DNA of 33,552 nucleotides from a virus. Every line of letters starts with the position of its first letter. The stretch's first letter is position 1. Shown here piece by piece: positions 23,685-30,221 of this stretch. The stretch is taken from the IMG/VR virus record IMGVR_UViG_3300017527_000417, positions 1-33,552 of that record; one strand, written 5' to 3'. Both the position numbers and the translations under genes were made by a program. A model generated the notes under the pieces. It searched no databases. It saw only the letters and a program-made list of their open reading frames with translations, and had not been told where the DNA came from.

Positions 23685-23720
23685 ATAAAGACACAAGGAC
23701 TAATTAAGCAAGGATAAATT

Positions 23721-23921
23721 ATGATTGGCTTTACTTTTTGTTTATCTTACAGAAACTCCTATCCGTTAAAGTTGACTATCAAAGAAAATATTTTTGCTAA
23801 GGCGAGACTTAAATATATCAAGTATCTAAATACTGAATATAATATTGTACCACAGGATAATCTTATCAAGTGGATCAACCAAAAACAATATGCGGCATTG
23901 TTAAATGAAGATAATAATTGA
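23721..23921 (+). CDS. Small hypothetical protein
   Basis: A 66-residue basic protein, with AAGGATAAATT before the ATG. The middle is helical (IFAKARLKYIKYLNTEY). It overlaps the next start by 17 bases. No family recognised. Confidence 0.45.
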   Translation: MIGFTFCLSYRNSYPLKLTIKENIFAKARLKYIKYLNTEYNIVPQDNLIKWINQKQYAALLNEDNN

Positions 23922-24051
23922 GCGCGGTTATTTAAGGATAGTTAAAGATGACGGTATTTATTACTTGTTACAATATAAAGGCCATTATTGGAGTTGTGTT
24001 TTTAAGGGCAACGGCTGGGAAGTTAAGAATATGTTTAGGAGAATGAGATAA
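23905..24051 (+). CDS. Small beta-rich protein
   Basis: A 48-residue basic protein whose strands (MKIIIERGYLRIVKDDG, then IYYLLQYKGHYWSCVF) suggest a small beta-sheet fold. It overlaps both the gene at 23721 and the NinG gene. No family recognised. Confidence 0.45.
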   Translation: MKIIIERGYLRIVKDDGIYYLLQYKGHYWSCVFKGNGWEVKNMFRRMR

Positions 24052-24449
24052 TGAACGACGACAAACTAAGATTAAGGCTGGCCTTTAAGTCTATCTCTTA
24101 TTTAAAATACAGAGCACAGAAAGAGTTTAATATCTTTATTCGGCAACGTGATTTTGGAGAGCCTTGTATTTCTTGCGGCAGTCCATTAGGGCAGAACTAT
24201 CACGCAGGTCACTTCTTTTCAATAGGCGCGCATTCGTCTGTAAGGTTTGATAAAGATAATGTACATGGCCAGTGCATACGCTGTAATAACTTTTTGCATG
24301 GTAACTTAGCTAATTATAAAGATAACTTAATTAAAAAGATAGGTATCGAGAAATTTAATGCTCTTGATACTAGAAAGAATGATACTGTAAAACGTAAAAA
24401 ATTAGATTACATAGATATTATTTTAAAATATAGAAATAAGGAGGAGTAA
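24051..24449 (+). CDS. ninG: NinG/Rap-like recombination nuclease
   Basis: A 132-residue protein that follows the lambda NinG (Rap) pattern closely: an EFNIFIRQRD helix, a zinc site PCISCG (Cys39, Cys42), then HAGHFFSIGA (His51, His54), VRFDKDNVHGQCIRCN (His72, Cys75, Cys78) and a helical end. Rap cuts branched DNA and assists recombination. Lambda NinG is longer, so this is a compact form. The zinc/HNH-like fold is also shared with homing nucleases, but the sequence order is that of NinG. Confidence 0.85.
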   Translation: MNDDKLRLRLAFKSISYLKYRAQKEFNIFIRQRDFGEPCISCGSPLGQNYHAGHFFSIGAHSSVRFDKDNVHGQCIRCNNFLHGNLANYKDNLIKKIGIEKFNALDTRKNDTVKRKKLDYIDIILKYRNKEE

Positions 24450-24640
24450 TGATGAGTATTTGGTATACAATAGAAGATCCAGAAGATGTTGATATTGACC
24501 GTGATTGCAATGAAATAAATATACTATACAATAGCGACAATCAGGGTAATTATTATGTTGCAGTTCCTATTAAGATTCTGCAAGATAAAATTGATGAATT
24601 TTATGGCGATTCTGAAAGTCCGTCGATGGATGAGAAGTGA
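24449..24640 (+). CDS. Small acidic protein after ninG
   Basis: A 63-residue acidic protein behind AAGGAGGAG, beginning MMSIWYTIEDPEDVDIDRDC (ATG 24449 or 24452) and ending in an acidic tail. The gap after it (24641-24690) holds no gene. No family recognised. Confidence 0.5.
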   Translation: MMSIWYTIEDPEDVDIDRDCNEINILYNSDNQGNYYVAVPIKILQDKIDEFYGDSESPSMDEK

Positions 24641-24690
24641 CAGGATCAATGTGATGCTAACCATCGTATGGACCAGGCAAGGGGATTGAA

Positions 24691-25023
24691 ATGAATGAAC
24701 CTAGTGAAATAATGTATTGTAGCTTTGGTGGACACTGGACAGAATCATATATTAATTACTTTACTAATTACGGCGGGATCTGCGAAGATTGTGCAAATGC
24801 TGTCGCAAAAGAGGAGGGCAAGATGGAAGAAGAATTATTATCTGAATGCTGTGGCGCAGAGTCAACAGTAGAAATTATTGATGGATTGGGTATATGTGCG
24901 GAATGTAAAGAACATGCTGAATTTATAGATGAAGATGAGTCTTGTAATGAGGGCGGTGGTTTGCATTATGATAGAGATATTGATCAAGCACATTTAATGA
25001 GTGAAGCGAGGAAATTAAAATGA
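24691..25023 (+). CDS. Zinc-ribbon protein with paired Cys motifs
   Basis: A 110-residue acidic protein. A first Cys cluster (Cys10, then GGICEDC with Cys31 and Cys34) and a second (ECCGAE, then GICAECKEHAEFID) suggest two small zinc ribbons; the second is a pattern common in phage and bacterial small proteins. AAGGGGA lies before the ATG. The role is unknown; protein binding is likely for such ribbons. Confidence 0.6.
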   Translation: MNEPSEIMYCSFGGHWTESYINYFTNYGGICEDCANAVAKEEGKMEEELLSECCGAESTVEIIDGLGICAECKEHAEFIDEDESCNEGGGLHYDRDIDQAHLMSEARKLK

Positions 25024-25274
25024 CTAAAATGGAAAAGTTTGCTTTGTCTCAAATGGAAATAATTGACAAACAAAAGCGTGAAATAGAGCTGTTACATTTA
25101 ACAATTTCACGTTTAACAGAATCGCACCAGGAAGAAATGAAAAAAGAAATTGGTTATCTTCAAAAGAGATTAGATCAGCTATCAGAAAAGATTGAAAATT
25201 ATAATTTAATAATTAACGTACATAAACAATTAGGATCAGCAAATGCTGAAGGAGGGAAGAATGAAAGTAGATAA
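25020..25274 (+). CDS. Coiled-coil protein
   Basis: An 84-residue protein formed largely of a coiled coil (IIDKQKREIELLHLTISRL and following heptads to about residue 65). It overlaps the neighbours on both sides. The last residues are read over the ribosome-binding site of the SSB-like gene. Confidence 0.5.
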   Translation: MTKMEKFALSQMEIIDKQKREIELLHLTISRLTESHQEEMKKEIGYLQKRLDQLSEKIENYNLIINVHKQLGSANAEGGKNESR

Positions 25275-25881
25275 TAAGAATGAGTTTAAGCCAGATCCAT
25301 TTCCAGTTGGCGTACACCATGCAGTATGTTATTCAATAATTGATTTGGGACATCAATCTTATGAATATATGGGAGAGTCTAAAGTAGCTCGTAAGGTAAT
25401 GTTAACTTTTGAAGTTCCTGCAATCAGAATTGAATATGAAAAAGACGGCGTAAAAAAAGAAGGGCCAAAAGTAATTGGCAAAGAATATACGGCTTCACTT
25501 GGCGAAAAAGCTAACTTGAGAAAAGATTTAGAATCCTGGCGCTCAAAAGCTTTTACATCTGAAGAGCTTGATGGATTTGAGTTGTCGGATTTATTAGGTG
25601 TTAATTGTTTGTTAAATGTTGTATTGAATGAAAAGAAAACTTATTCTAAAATTGCAGCAATTACACCTTTAGTGACAGGAACTAAACCTTATGATTCAGC
25701 AGAGAATCCATTACTTCAATATGATATTGTAATGGGTGAAGCTTTTCCTGATAACATGCCTCAATGGTTAAGGGATAAAGTCTTAAAAGCTAAAGAATTT
25801 GATGCGCCACAAACGGCTACAGAAAAGGCACGCGAAGAGGCAATTAATAGTCCAAACGAAGACGATGATCTTCCATTCTGA
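25261..25881 (+). CDS. Single-stranded DNA-binding-like phage protein
   Basis: A 206-residue protein starting at ATG 25261, which AAGGAGGG precedes. It ends in DDDLPF, the acidic hydrophobic tip by which SSB proteins recruit partners. The body (PVGVHHAVCYSIIDLG, then GKEYTASLGEKANLRKDLES, then WRSKAFTSEEL) belongs to a phage family found beside replication and recombination genes. I take it as the phage's SSB or SSB-like replication protein. It overlaps the next gene by one base. Confidence 0.75.
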   Translation: MKVDNKNEFKPDPFPVGVHHAVCYSIIDLGHQSYEYMGESKVARKVMLTFEVPAIRIEYEKDGVKKEGPKVIGKEYTASLGEKANLRKDLESWRSKAFTSEELDGFELSDLLGVNCLLNVVLNEKKTYSKIAAITPLVTGTKPYDSAENPLLQYDIVMGEAFPDNMPQWLRDKVLKAKEFDAPQTATEKAREEAINSPNEDDDLPF

Positions 25882-26234
25882 TGGACTATCAAACAATAAG
25901 CGCAAAGATACAGGAAGAGATTAAAACGCTCAGGAAGGCTCGTAATTCGCTTCTAACGCGCTCAGAAGATAAAGCCAATGCTTTAGGTGCTTATGAAAAG
26001 AAGCTTGCACAGACGATGATACAGCTTCGTAATGGTCAGGTGGTTGAGTTAGATGGTAAAGAAGTATCATATACTTCAGCTACGGGGCTAGAAAAAATTG
26101 CAAAAGGGTGTTGCTATAAAGAGTCTATTGCGTTGGATATTGCTGAAAGTAATTTACGGAATGCTCATGTAAGCATGAGAGCAACGGAAAGTATAATTAA
26201 CGCTTTGCAGTCACTTTTACGATATGAAGAATAA
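25881..26234 (+). CDS. Helical protein following the SSB-like gene
   Basis: A 117-residue protein, mainly alpha-helical (SAKIQEEIKTLRKARNSLL at the start) with a GCCYKESIALDIAESNLRNA segment. It is coupled to the SSB-like gene. In phages such small helical partners of SSB are often of unknown recombination function; no motif proves it here. Confidence 0.5.
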   Translation: MDYQTISAKIQEEIKTLRKARNSLLTRSEDKANALGAYEKKLAQTMIQLRNGQVVELDGKEVSYTSATGLEKIAKGCCYKESIALDIAESNLRNAHVSMRATESIINALQSLLRYEE

Positions 26235-26261
26235 AAACAGCGTAACTGAGGAGCTAAACAA

Positions 26262-26399
26262 ATGATGTGGGCTAAACAAAGAAGTCGCTTATATTGCCGG
26301 GTTTGGGCAATAATAGACTATAGAGTGTGGTTTTGTCCTTGTTTCTACTCTCCACCGTTTGGGCGGGTAGTCTCGGCAGACTGCAAAAAACATGATTAA
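26262..26399 (+). CDS. Small Cys/Trp-rich protein
   Basis: A 45-residue protein after the first copy of the repeated ribosome-binding cassette (ATG 26262 or 26265). It contains YCRVWAI, WFCPCFYSPP and a late Cys, so a metal site is possible. No family recognised. Confidence 0.45.
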   Translation: MMWAKQRSRLYCRVWAIIDYRVWFCPCFYSPPFGRVVSADCKKHD

Positions 26400-26411
26400 G
26401 GAGCTAAACAA

Positions 26412-26633
26412 ATGACACTAATTGAAGATATAAAAGCCAAGTGCGAGAACGATGATCCGATAACTGTAAGCAAGATAATTAACATCATTAAAAAGCGCGA
26501 ACCTACAGCCAAACAGTTAAAAGAATTAATATTCAAATATCACGGGGACGAATTTTACAGCAAAAAAGAGAGTGAAATAAGAGTTCTTAATTTTATCGAT
26601 TGTGAAGCAATAATTGAGGAGCTAAACAAATGA
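26412..26633 (+). CDS. Small helical protein
   Basis: A 73-residue protein with a helical N-terminus and a KKREPTAKQLKELIFKYHGD segment. It is flanked by cassette copies: one sets its start, and its own last residues (EELNK) are encoded by the next copy. No family recognised. Confidence 0.5.
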   Translation: MTLIEDIKAKCENDDPITVSKIINIIKKREPTAKQLKELIFKYHGDEFYSKKESEIRVLNFIDCEAIIEELNK

Positions 26634-26728
26634 GTGATATTGAGATTGTAGTACATAGTGTTATAATAGGAATGCTAATGGGAATAATTCGTTGGTTATA
26701 TGATATCACAAAGGAGCTAAACAAATGA
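26630..26728 (+). CDS. Tiny membrane peptide ending in KELNK
   Basis: A 32-residue protein with one hydrophobic helix (IVVHSVIIGMLMGIIRWLY) whose last residues, KELNK, are encoded by the cassette copy that starts the next gene. Starts and stops overlap as ATGA on both sides. Confidence 0.45.
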   Translation: MSDIEIVVHSVIIGMLMGIIRWLYDITKELNK

Positions 26729-26931
26729 GAGGATTTATTGAAGTTGATACGGTGCGCGAAATGGTTGATGAAATTATCAAAAAGCACACCATCACAGCCG
26801 AGCGGCTATATGAAGCAATGTCAAAAGCTGGTTTTCGTTATATCGAAGGTGCTAAGGAAATTTGTGAAAAAACGGCAAAGGAGCTGAACAAGCCCGAACA
26901 CATACCATTAACCAGTGCTAAAAGAAGGTAG
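26725..26931 (+). CDS. Small helical protein with an internal cassette remnant
   Basis: A 68-residue helical protein (VREMVDEIIKKHTITAERLY). At residues 52-55 it reads ELNK inside AKELNKPEH, encoded by a slightly changed copy of the cassette. This suggests that its C-terminal part was once downstream sequence, added when the stop was lost. No family recognised. Confidence 0.5.
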   Translation: MRGFIEVDTVREMVDEIIKKHTITAERLYEAMSKAGFRYIEGAKEICEKTAKELNKPEHIPLTSAKRR

Positions 26932-26942
26932 GAGCTAAACAA

Positions 26943-27014
26943 ATGAAGAAAGTACATTTAAAATTAATCACCAGAAATGGGATATTAATTAGAATTGATG
27001 TGAACAATGCTTGA
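26943..27014 (+). CDS. Tiny peptide
   Basis: A 23-residue peptide (MKKVHLKLITRNG, then ILIRIDVNNA) whose start is set by the fifth cassette copy. It overlaps the next short gene by 8 bases. Supported by the ribosome-binding site only. Confidence 0.35.
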   Translation: MKKVHLKLITRNGILIRIDVNNA

Positions 27015-27114
27015 CAAGTGGGTACGCTGGCGCAAAGATGAAAAGGCTATCTATTGGGCTCGAATAAAGCAGCAATGGATAAATATACTACCAAGTGACA
27101 GGGAGAAAAGATGA
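27007..27114 (+). CDS. Tiny Trp/Lys-rich peptide
   Basis: A 35-residue basic peptide (WVRWRKDEKAIYWARIKQQW) overlapping both the previous gene and the start of the radical-SAM gene (ATGA). The start lacks a clear ribosome-binding site and depends on coupling. Confidence 0.35.
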   Translation: MLDKWVRWRKDEKAIYWARIKQQWINILPSDREKR

Positions 27115-27689
27115 AGTTAATAAAGAAAATTATATGGAAGCTAAATAAGTTAAAGCGTGGTGATATAGTAACCATTAGGCCAATAGACAGGTGCAACTTA
27201 TCTTGTGATTATTGTATAGCTGTTATTGATGGCAGGGATATAAAGAGTAAAGAGCCTGTTTTAAGTGTTCAGGAATGGATGGAAATACTAGACCAGGAAA
27301 AACACAGGATAGTTCAGATAACAGGTGGCGAGCCTATGCTATATCCACATATTAGAGAGTTAGTAAAAGAACTTATAAAGAAGTATCATGTAAGGATATT
27401 CTCTAATTTGACAATATATAGAGACTTACCAAAGAGTAGCAAGATCCGTTTTCATGCAACATATCATAGATCGGCAAGCTTGAGAAAGTTTCTAATTAAC
27501 CTGGACAGATACCGTAAAAAATATTTGGTTGGTGTTTGGGAGATAGAAACAAAATTTGTAAGCGGCAGCCATTGGAAGAAGGAGAAGAAAAGCCAGGAAG
27601 AGATGCAATGTAGTGCAGAATATTCTTATAATTCCAAAGGCAAAAAGGTATATATGGCTTGCCATGTAGACAAGGAGCTAAACAAATGA
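27111..27689 (+). CDS. Small radical-SAM protein
   Basis: A 192-residue protein with the radical-SAM cluster motif CNLSCDYC (CxxxCxxC: Cys28, Cys32, Cys35) and the SAM-binding TGGEPMLYP (GGEP 72-75). Radical-SAM enzymes use an iron-sulphur cluster and SAM to start radical reactions. Two further Cys near the end (SCA-type segment and ACHVD) might hold another cluster. It is shorter than most family members, and no QueE, BtrN or maturase signature is evident. Its last residues, KELNK, are encoded by a cassette copy. GGGAGAAAAG precedes the ATG. Confidence 0.75.
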   Translation: MKLIKKIIWKLNKLKRGDIVTIRPIDRCNLSCDYCIAVIDGRDIKSKEPVLSVQEWMEILDQEKHRIVQITGGEPMLYPHIRELVKELIKKYHVRIFSNLTIYRDLPKSSKIRFHATYHRSASLRKFLINLDRYRKKYLVGVWEIETKFVSGSHWKKEKKSQEEMQCSAEYSYNSKGKKVYMACHVDKELNK

Positions 27690-27949
27690 ATAAAAAAAGC
27701 AAATATAGAAACAGCAAAAAGTACTATTCAAACAATGGTGGTGTAAGAAAGAAAAAGGTCATGGTTGAATATTACAATAAAGAAGACTTTATTAAAGAAG
27801 AAGAATTACTTGCTCCTGTACATAATAACAGGCTGTATCTTGAATTTTTTACTGAAGAGAATGTAAGTAAGGTTATGGTTGTTGATGTTTTTAATGAAGT
27901 TATTGGTAAGAAAAATGTTAAACCAGGCTTGAATAGTATTGTAATATGA
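27686..27949 (+). CDS. Small basic protein
   Basis: An 87-residue protein started at ATG 27686 by the sixth cassette copy. The first 28 residues are very basic (KKSKYRNSKKYYS, VRKKKVM), and the rest forms strands and an acidic helix. The basic tail may touch nucleic acid. It overlaps the next gene by 4 bases. Confidence 0.5.
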   Translation: MNKKSKYRNSKKYYSNNGGVRKKKVMVEYYNKEDFIKEEELLAPVHNNRLYLEFFTEENVSKVMVVDVFNEVIGKKNVKPGLNSIVI

Positions 27950-28566
27950 AAACTAAGTTATCAATTCCTATTGAGACAATATATCTCTTGCCAACGGACA
28001 GGGAATATTCAGCAGCAGAGGCGATAATACAAATTATTCATGATATTGAAACTCAAAGCGAATGGAGCATTTTAAATTATTCAAAACAGTTTACCTGGAG
28101 CAGAACAAAAGTGGAAAACTTTTTACAAAAAAAAACGAACGGACTATCATTGAAAGACAAGCTTGAAAGACATAGAAAAATAACTAATAGCGCACCATTA
28201 AGAAGTATAGAGAGCAGAAAAAAAGCCTTTGGTTTAGCATTAGTTCCGTATGTTGAGAAGTATGGAAAGAAGAATATTCGGCAATTTTTTGATTATTGGA
28301 CAGAGAGCAGCGGTAAGGAATTAAGATTTGAAGCGCAGAAGTTTTTTGATATTCCCAGGAGATTGTCAACAGCAGACAAATTGATATTTAGCAAGAACGG
28401 AAATATTGACAGCATACAACAGGAAGCAGATTCATTTTTGAAGTATATGAAACAGGATGGCGGTTATTATAGATCGGATGATAAGCAGCAGTATTTAATA
28501 AACTGGATAAACAGAAGCAATAAGAGTAAAGAAGTTAAAGAGTATTGTTTACAGAAAATAACTTGA
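27946..28566 (+). CDS. Probable replication initiator or helicase loader
   Basis: A 206-residue protein. Residues 20-65 look like a winged helix (SEWSILNYSKQFTWSRTKVE). The C-terminal part has FFDYWTESSGKELRFEAQKF, then FDIPRRLSTADKL, a pattern frequent in phage replisome-organiser proteins in which FYxYWxE is followed by an RFExxKxFDIxRRL segment. It is the last gene of the early block and the best candidate for starting DNA replication, since no helicase, primase or polymerase is present. Confidence 0.6.
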   Translation: MKTKLSIPIETIYLLPTDREYSAAEAIIQIIHDIETQSEWSILNYSKQFTWSRTKVENFLQKKTNGLSLKDKLERHRKITNSAPLRSIESRKKAFGLALVPYVEKYGKKNIRQFFDYWTESSGKELRFEAQKFFDIPRRLSTADKLIFSKNGNIDSIQQEADSFLKYMKQDGGYYRSDDKQQYLINWINRSNKSKEVKEYCLQKIT

Positions 28567-28694
28567 CATTAAGTAAAATAATATTAAATTGAATAACATG
28601 AAAACCTTGACAAGCACATTAGAATATAATAATACGTTCGAACAATTAAGACCCGTAGGCTTTTGCTTGTCAAGGCTGCCTGCGGGTTTTTTTT
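28563..28694 (+). terminator. Terminator with pseudoknot-type pairing, preceded by a promoter-like sequence
   Basis: ACCCGTAGGC (28651-28660) pairs with GCCTGCGGGT (28678-28687; one G-T pair) and eight T follow, a good intrinsic terminator. In its loop TGCTTGTCAAGG (28664-28675) is perfectly complementary to the upstream CCTTGACAAGCA (28605-28616). The order of the four arms makes an H-type pseudoknot, or two folds that compete. TTGACA (28563-28568) and TAAATT (28585-28590) may form a promoter for a short RNA of about 100 nt. GTTCGAAC (28635-28642) is a palindrome between the arms. Confidence 0.7.
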
Positions 28695-28745
28695 ATGTCA
28701 AAAATTGAGTCGTACCGGACTACATAAATAAACGGAGCTGTAAAT

Positions 28746-28892
28746 ATGAGAGCAGTAAAACAAATGGTGTATGGCTTAGACCATGCGGACTCTACACCCG
28801 CCTGCTCTCTTTACATATTCAGACTAAGCAGAGGCGAAATCCAAGCAATGACGTGGCGTCAACTTGGCCTTGCAAGCGAGAGCGAACAATAA
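28746..28892 (+). CDS. Doubtful small ORF in the structured region
   Basis: A 48-residue ORF (MRAVKQMVYGLDHADSTPA at the start, TWRQLGLASESEQ at the end) with CGGAGCTGTAAAT before its ATG. The ribosome-binding site is good, but almost the whole length coincides with perfect RNA stems, so it may be a leader peptide in a structured RNA rather than a free protein. No family recognised. Confidence 0.35.
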   Translation: MRAVKQMVYGLDHADSTPACSLYIFRLSRGEIQAMTWRQLGLASESEQ

Positions 28893-29018
28893 GCTGAAGC
28901 TGAACCAGAGTTAAAGAAGGGCTCTGCTGGAGAGCAACCCAATCCTCGATAGAGGCTGACAAGGGAACTACTGGAGATCGTGTGACACTAATAGGTGTTC
29001 GTTGCAAGTTTTGCAAGG
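28766..29018 (+). ncRNA. Candidate structured RNA of unknown family
   Basis: Several stems follow one another. GGTGTA (28766-28771) pairs with TACACC (28793-28798), with ATGG/CCAT inside. CGCCT (28799-28803) pairs with AGGCG (28832-28836), plus GCT/AGC. CCAAG (28841-28845) pairs with CTTGG (28863-28867), enclosing TGACG/CGTCA. A branched domain is closed by CCTTGCAA (28868-28875) with TTGCAAGG (29011-29018) and GCGAAC (28882-28887) with GTTCGT (28997-29002), and contains a CCTC-gata-GAGG hairpin (28944-28955). It resembles no RNA class I can name; tmRNA, RNase P and group I or II introns do not fit. It lies directly before the cytosine methyltransferase gene. Confidence 0.5.
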
Positions 29019-29041
29019 GTAGAAGCCAGGAGTATGTATGA
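28982..29041 (+). CDS. Doubtful 19-residue Com-like leader ORF
   Basis: A GTG start with GGAG 5 bases before it opens a 19-codon frame containing VRCKFCKG and ending in ATGA overlap with the methyltransferase start. The RCKxC pattern recalls the first zinc knuckle of Mu Com, a translational activator encoded just before mom, but the second knuckle is absent. It may be a coupling leader only, and it overlaps the structured RNA. Confidence 0.25.
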   Translation: MTLIGVRCKFCKGRSQEYV

Positions 29042-29679
29042 AAGTGCTGAATTTATATGCTGGAATAGGTGGTAACAGGAAGCTGTGGACGGGTGTTGAA
29101 GTTACGGCAGTTGAGAATAATCCTGAGATAGCGAAGATTTACCAGGACTTTTTCCCTGATGACACGGTGGTGGTTGGTGATGCTCATCAATATTTATTAG
29201 ATCATTATAAAGAGTTTGATTTTATTTGGAGTAGCCCACCTTGCCAAAGTCATAGTAAAATGATGAAAGCAACGAGATACGATTTAAGAAGATACCCCGA
29301 CATGAAATTGTATGAAGAGGTCTTGTGGTTAAAGCATTTTTATGCTGGTAAGTATATTCTTGAGAACGTTGAGCCTTATTATTCTCCACTAATAACATCA
29401 CAAAAGATTGGCAGGCATTTAATATGGAGTAATTTTTATATTAAACCATATAATGAACCAAACATAAAAGACTTTATTTCTATTGGTGGCATTGCCGGTG
29501 CTAATAAATTAAAAAAATGGTTAGGGATGGAATATAAAGGCCAAATTTATTATGATGGTAATCATGAACCTTCGCAAGTTTTAAGAAATTGCGTTCATCC
29601 TGAGCTTGGCCTTCACATATTAAACTGCGCTCTTGAGCGTATAGACAAGAACACGTATTCACAGAAAGAATTATTTTAG
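29038..29679 (+). CDS. C5-cytosine DNA methyltransferase
   Basis: A 213-residue protein with motif I at the very start (LNLYAGIGGN, residues 4-13), motif II ending VENNPE, and the catalytic motif IV SSPPCQSHS with Cys69. After the ENVEPYY segment (ENV motif VI) the target-recognition part is very short. It is about half the size of usual C5 enzymes, but phages often carry such compact forms. It would methylate cytosine in phage or host DNA, for example against restriction. CCAGGAG precedes the ATG. Confidence 0.83.
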   Translation: MKVLNLYAGIGGNRKLWTGVEVTAVENNPEIAKIYQDFFPDDTVVVGDAHQYLLDHYKEFDFIWSSPPCQSHSKMMKATRYDLRRYPDMKLYEEVLWLKHFYAGKYILENVEPYYSPLITSQKIGRHLIWSNFYIKPYNEPNIKDFISIGGIAGANKLKKWLGMEYKGQIYYDGNHEPSQVLRNCVHPELGLHILNCALERIDKNTYSQKELF

Positions 29680-29688
29680 GAGGGTACT

Positions 29689-30099
29689 ATGAGAGAGATA
29701 AAATTCAGAGCGTGGCACAAAGAAGAAAAAAAACTGTGTGCTATTGATATTTTAACGGGTAAGGGTGCTTTTTTGATTGGGGTTTTAAGAGATGAAGATA
29801 CATTATACGATGGTGGTAAAATGATTATTAGAGCACCAAGAGAAGGGCGGTTTTGTGATAACGATGAATTTGAGCTCATGCAGTTTACAGGCTTGCTTGA
29901 CAAGAACGGCAAAGAGATATATGAGGGGGATGTTGTAAGGGATAAGTTTGGAAAAGTTGAAAAGGTTTTCTGGAATGAAGTGGTGGTAGGATTTGATTTT
30001 CAAGCCGAAAACAATGACGCTTGGATGCCGAACTTCGATGCTGTTGCTTATGAGTATGAAGTAATAGGTAACATATACGAGCTGGCAAAAGTGCCATAA
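29689..30099 (+). CDS. YopX family protein
   Basis: A 136-residue protein with all the marks of the YopX family: MREIKFRAWHKEEKKL at the start, LMQFTGLLDKNGKEIYEGD in the middle, DVV-type strands after it, and a final EVIGNIYE. YopX proteins are common in phages of Firmicutes and Bacteroidota; their function is unknown. AGGAGGG lies before the ATG. Confidence 0.9.
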   Translation: MREIKFRAWHKEEKKLCAIDILTGKGAFLIGVLRDEDTLYDGGKMIIRAPREGRFCDNDEFELMQFTGLLDKNGKEIYEGDVVRDKFGKVEKVFWNEVVVGFDFQAENNDAWMPNFDAVAYEYEVIGNIYELAKVP

Positions 30100-30124
30100 T
30101 TAAGTGTCATGTTGGATAAAAAAC

Positions 30125-30160
30125 GGGGTGGTGAAGGCAGCCACGCCAGCTTATCTTTTT
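30125..30160 (+). terminator. Weak terminator after yopX
   Basis: GGGGTGG (30125-30131) and CCACGCC (30141-30147) form a six-pair stem with one mismatch and a 9-base loop, followed by a T-rich stretch ending CTTTTT (30155-30160). It would separate the YopX gene from the terminase promoter. Confidence 0.4.
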
Positions 30161-30163
30161 GGA

Positions 30164-30197
30164 TATTTGCAACTTTCGTATAAAATCGTTAATTTCC
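30164..30197 (+). promoter_or_regulatory. Candidate late promoter before the terminase genes
   Basis: TTTG (30166-30169), exactly 20 bases, then TAATTTCC (30190-30197). The block TATTTGCAACTT is identical to that before the scaffold gene (2671-2682), and TCGTAT follows in both after a 2-base difference. The first gene downstream starts at 30222. Confidence 0.55.
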
Positions 30198-30221
30198 TAT
30201 AAAAATATACTATGGATAGTT

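Larger units (their letters stand above)
26248..27688 (+). repeat. Ribosome-binding cassette GGAGCTAAACAAATG, six copies
   Basis: The identical 15 bases GGAGCTAAACAAATG occur with their ATG at 26262, 26412, 26630, 26725, 26943 and 27686, each in front of a gene. In three cases (26616, 26711, 27672) the same bases also encode the end ELNK-stop of the gene before, with ATGA as overlapping start and stop. A decayed copy, GGAGCTGAACAAG (26880-26892), is buried inside the gene at 26725. Confidence 0.9.

Noticed and set aside
24051-24449. Homing endonuclease acting on the capsid intron
   Set aside because: The order of Cys and His residues and flanking segments is that of NinG/Rap, not of HNH homing nucleases; it also lies far from the intron.
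28746-29037. tmRNA, RNase P RNA or another group I/II intron
   Set aside because: No tag-peptide or resume codon, no conserved RNase P core, no P7/P3 core and no domain V hairpin were seen.
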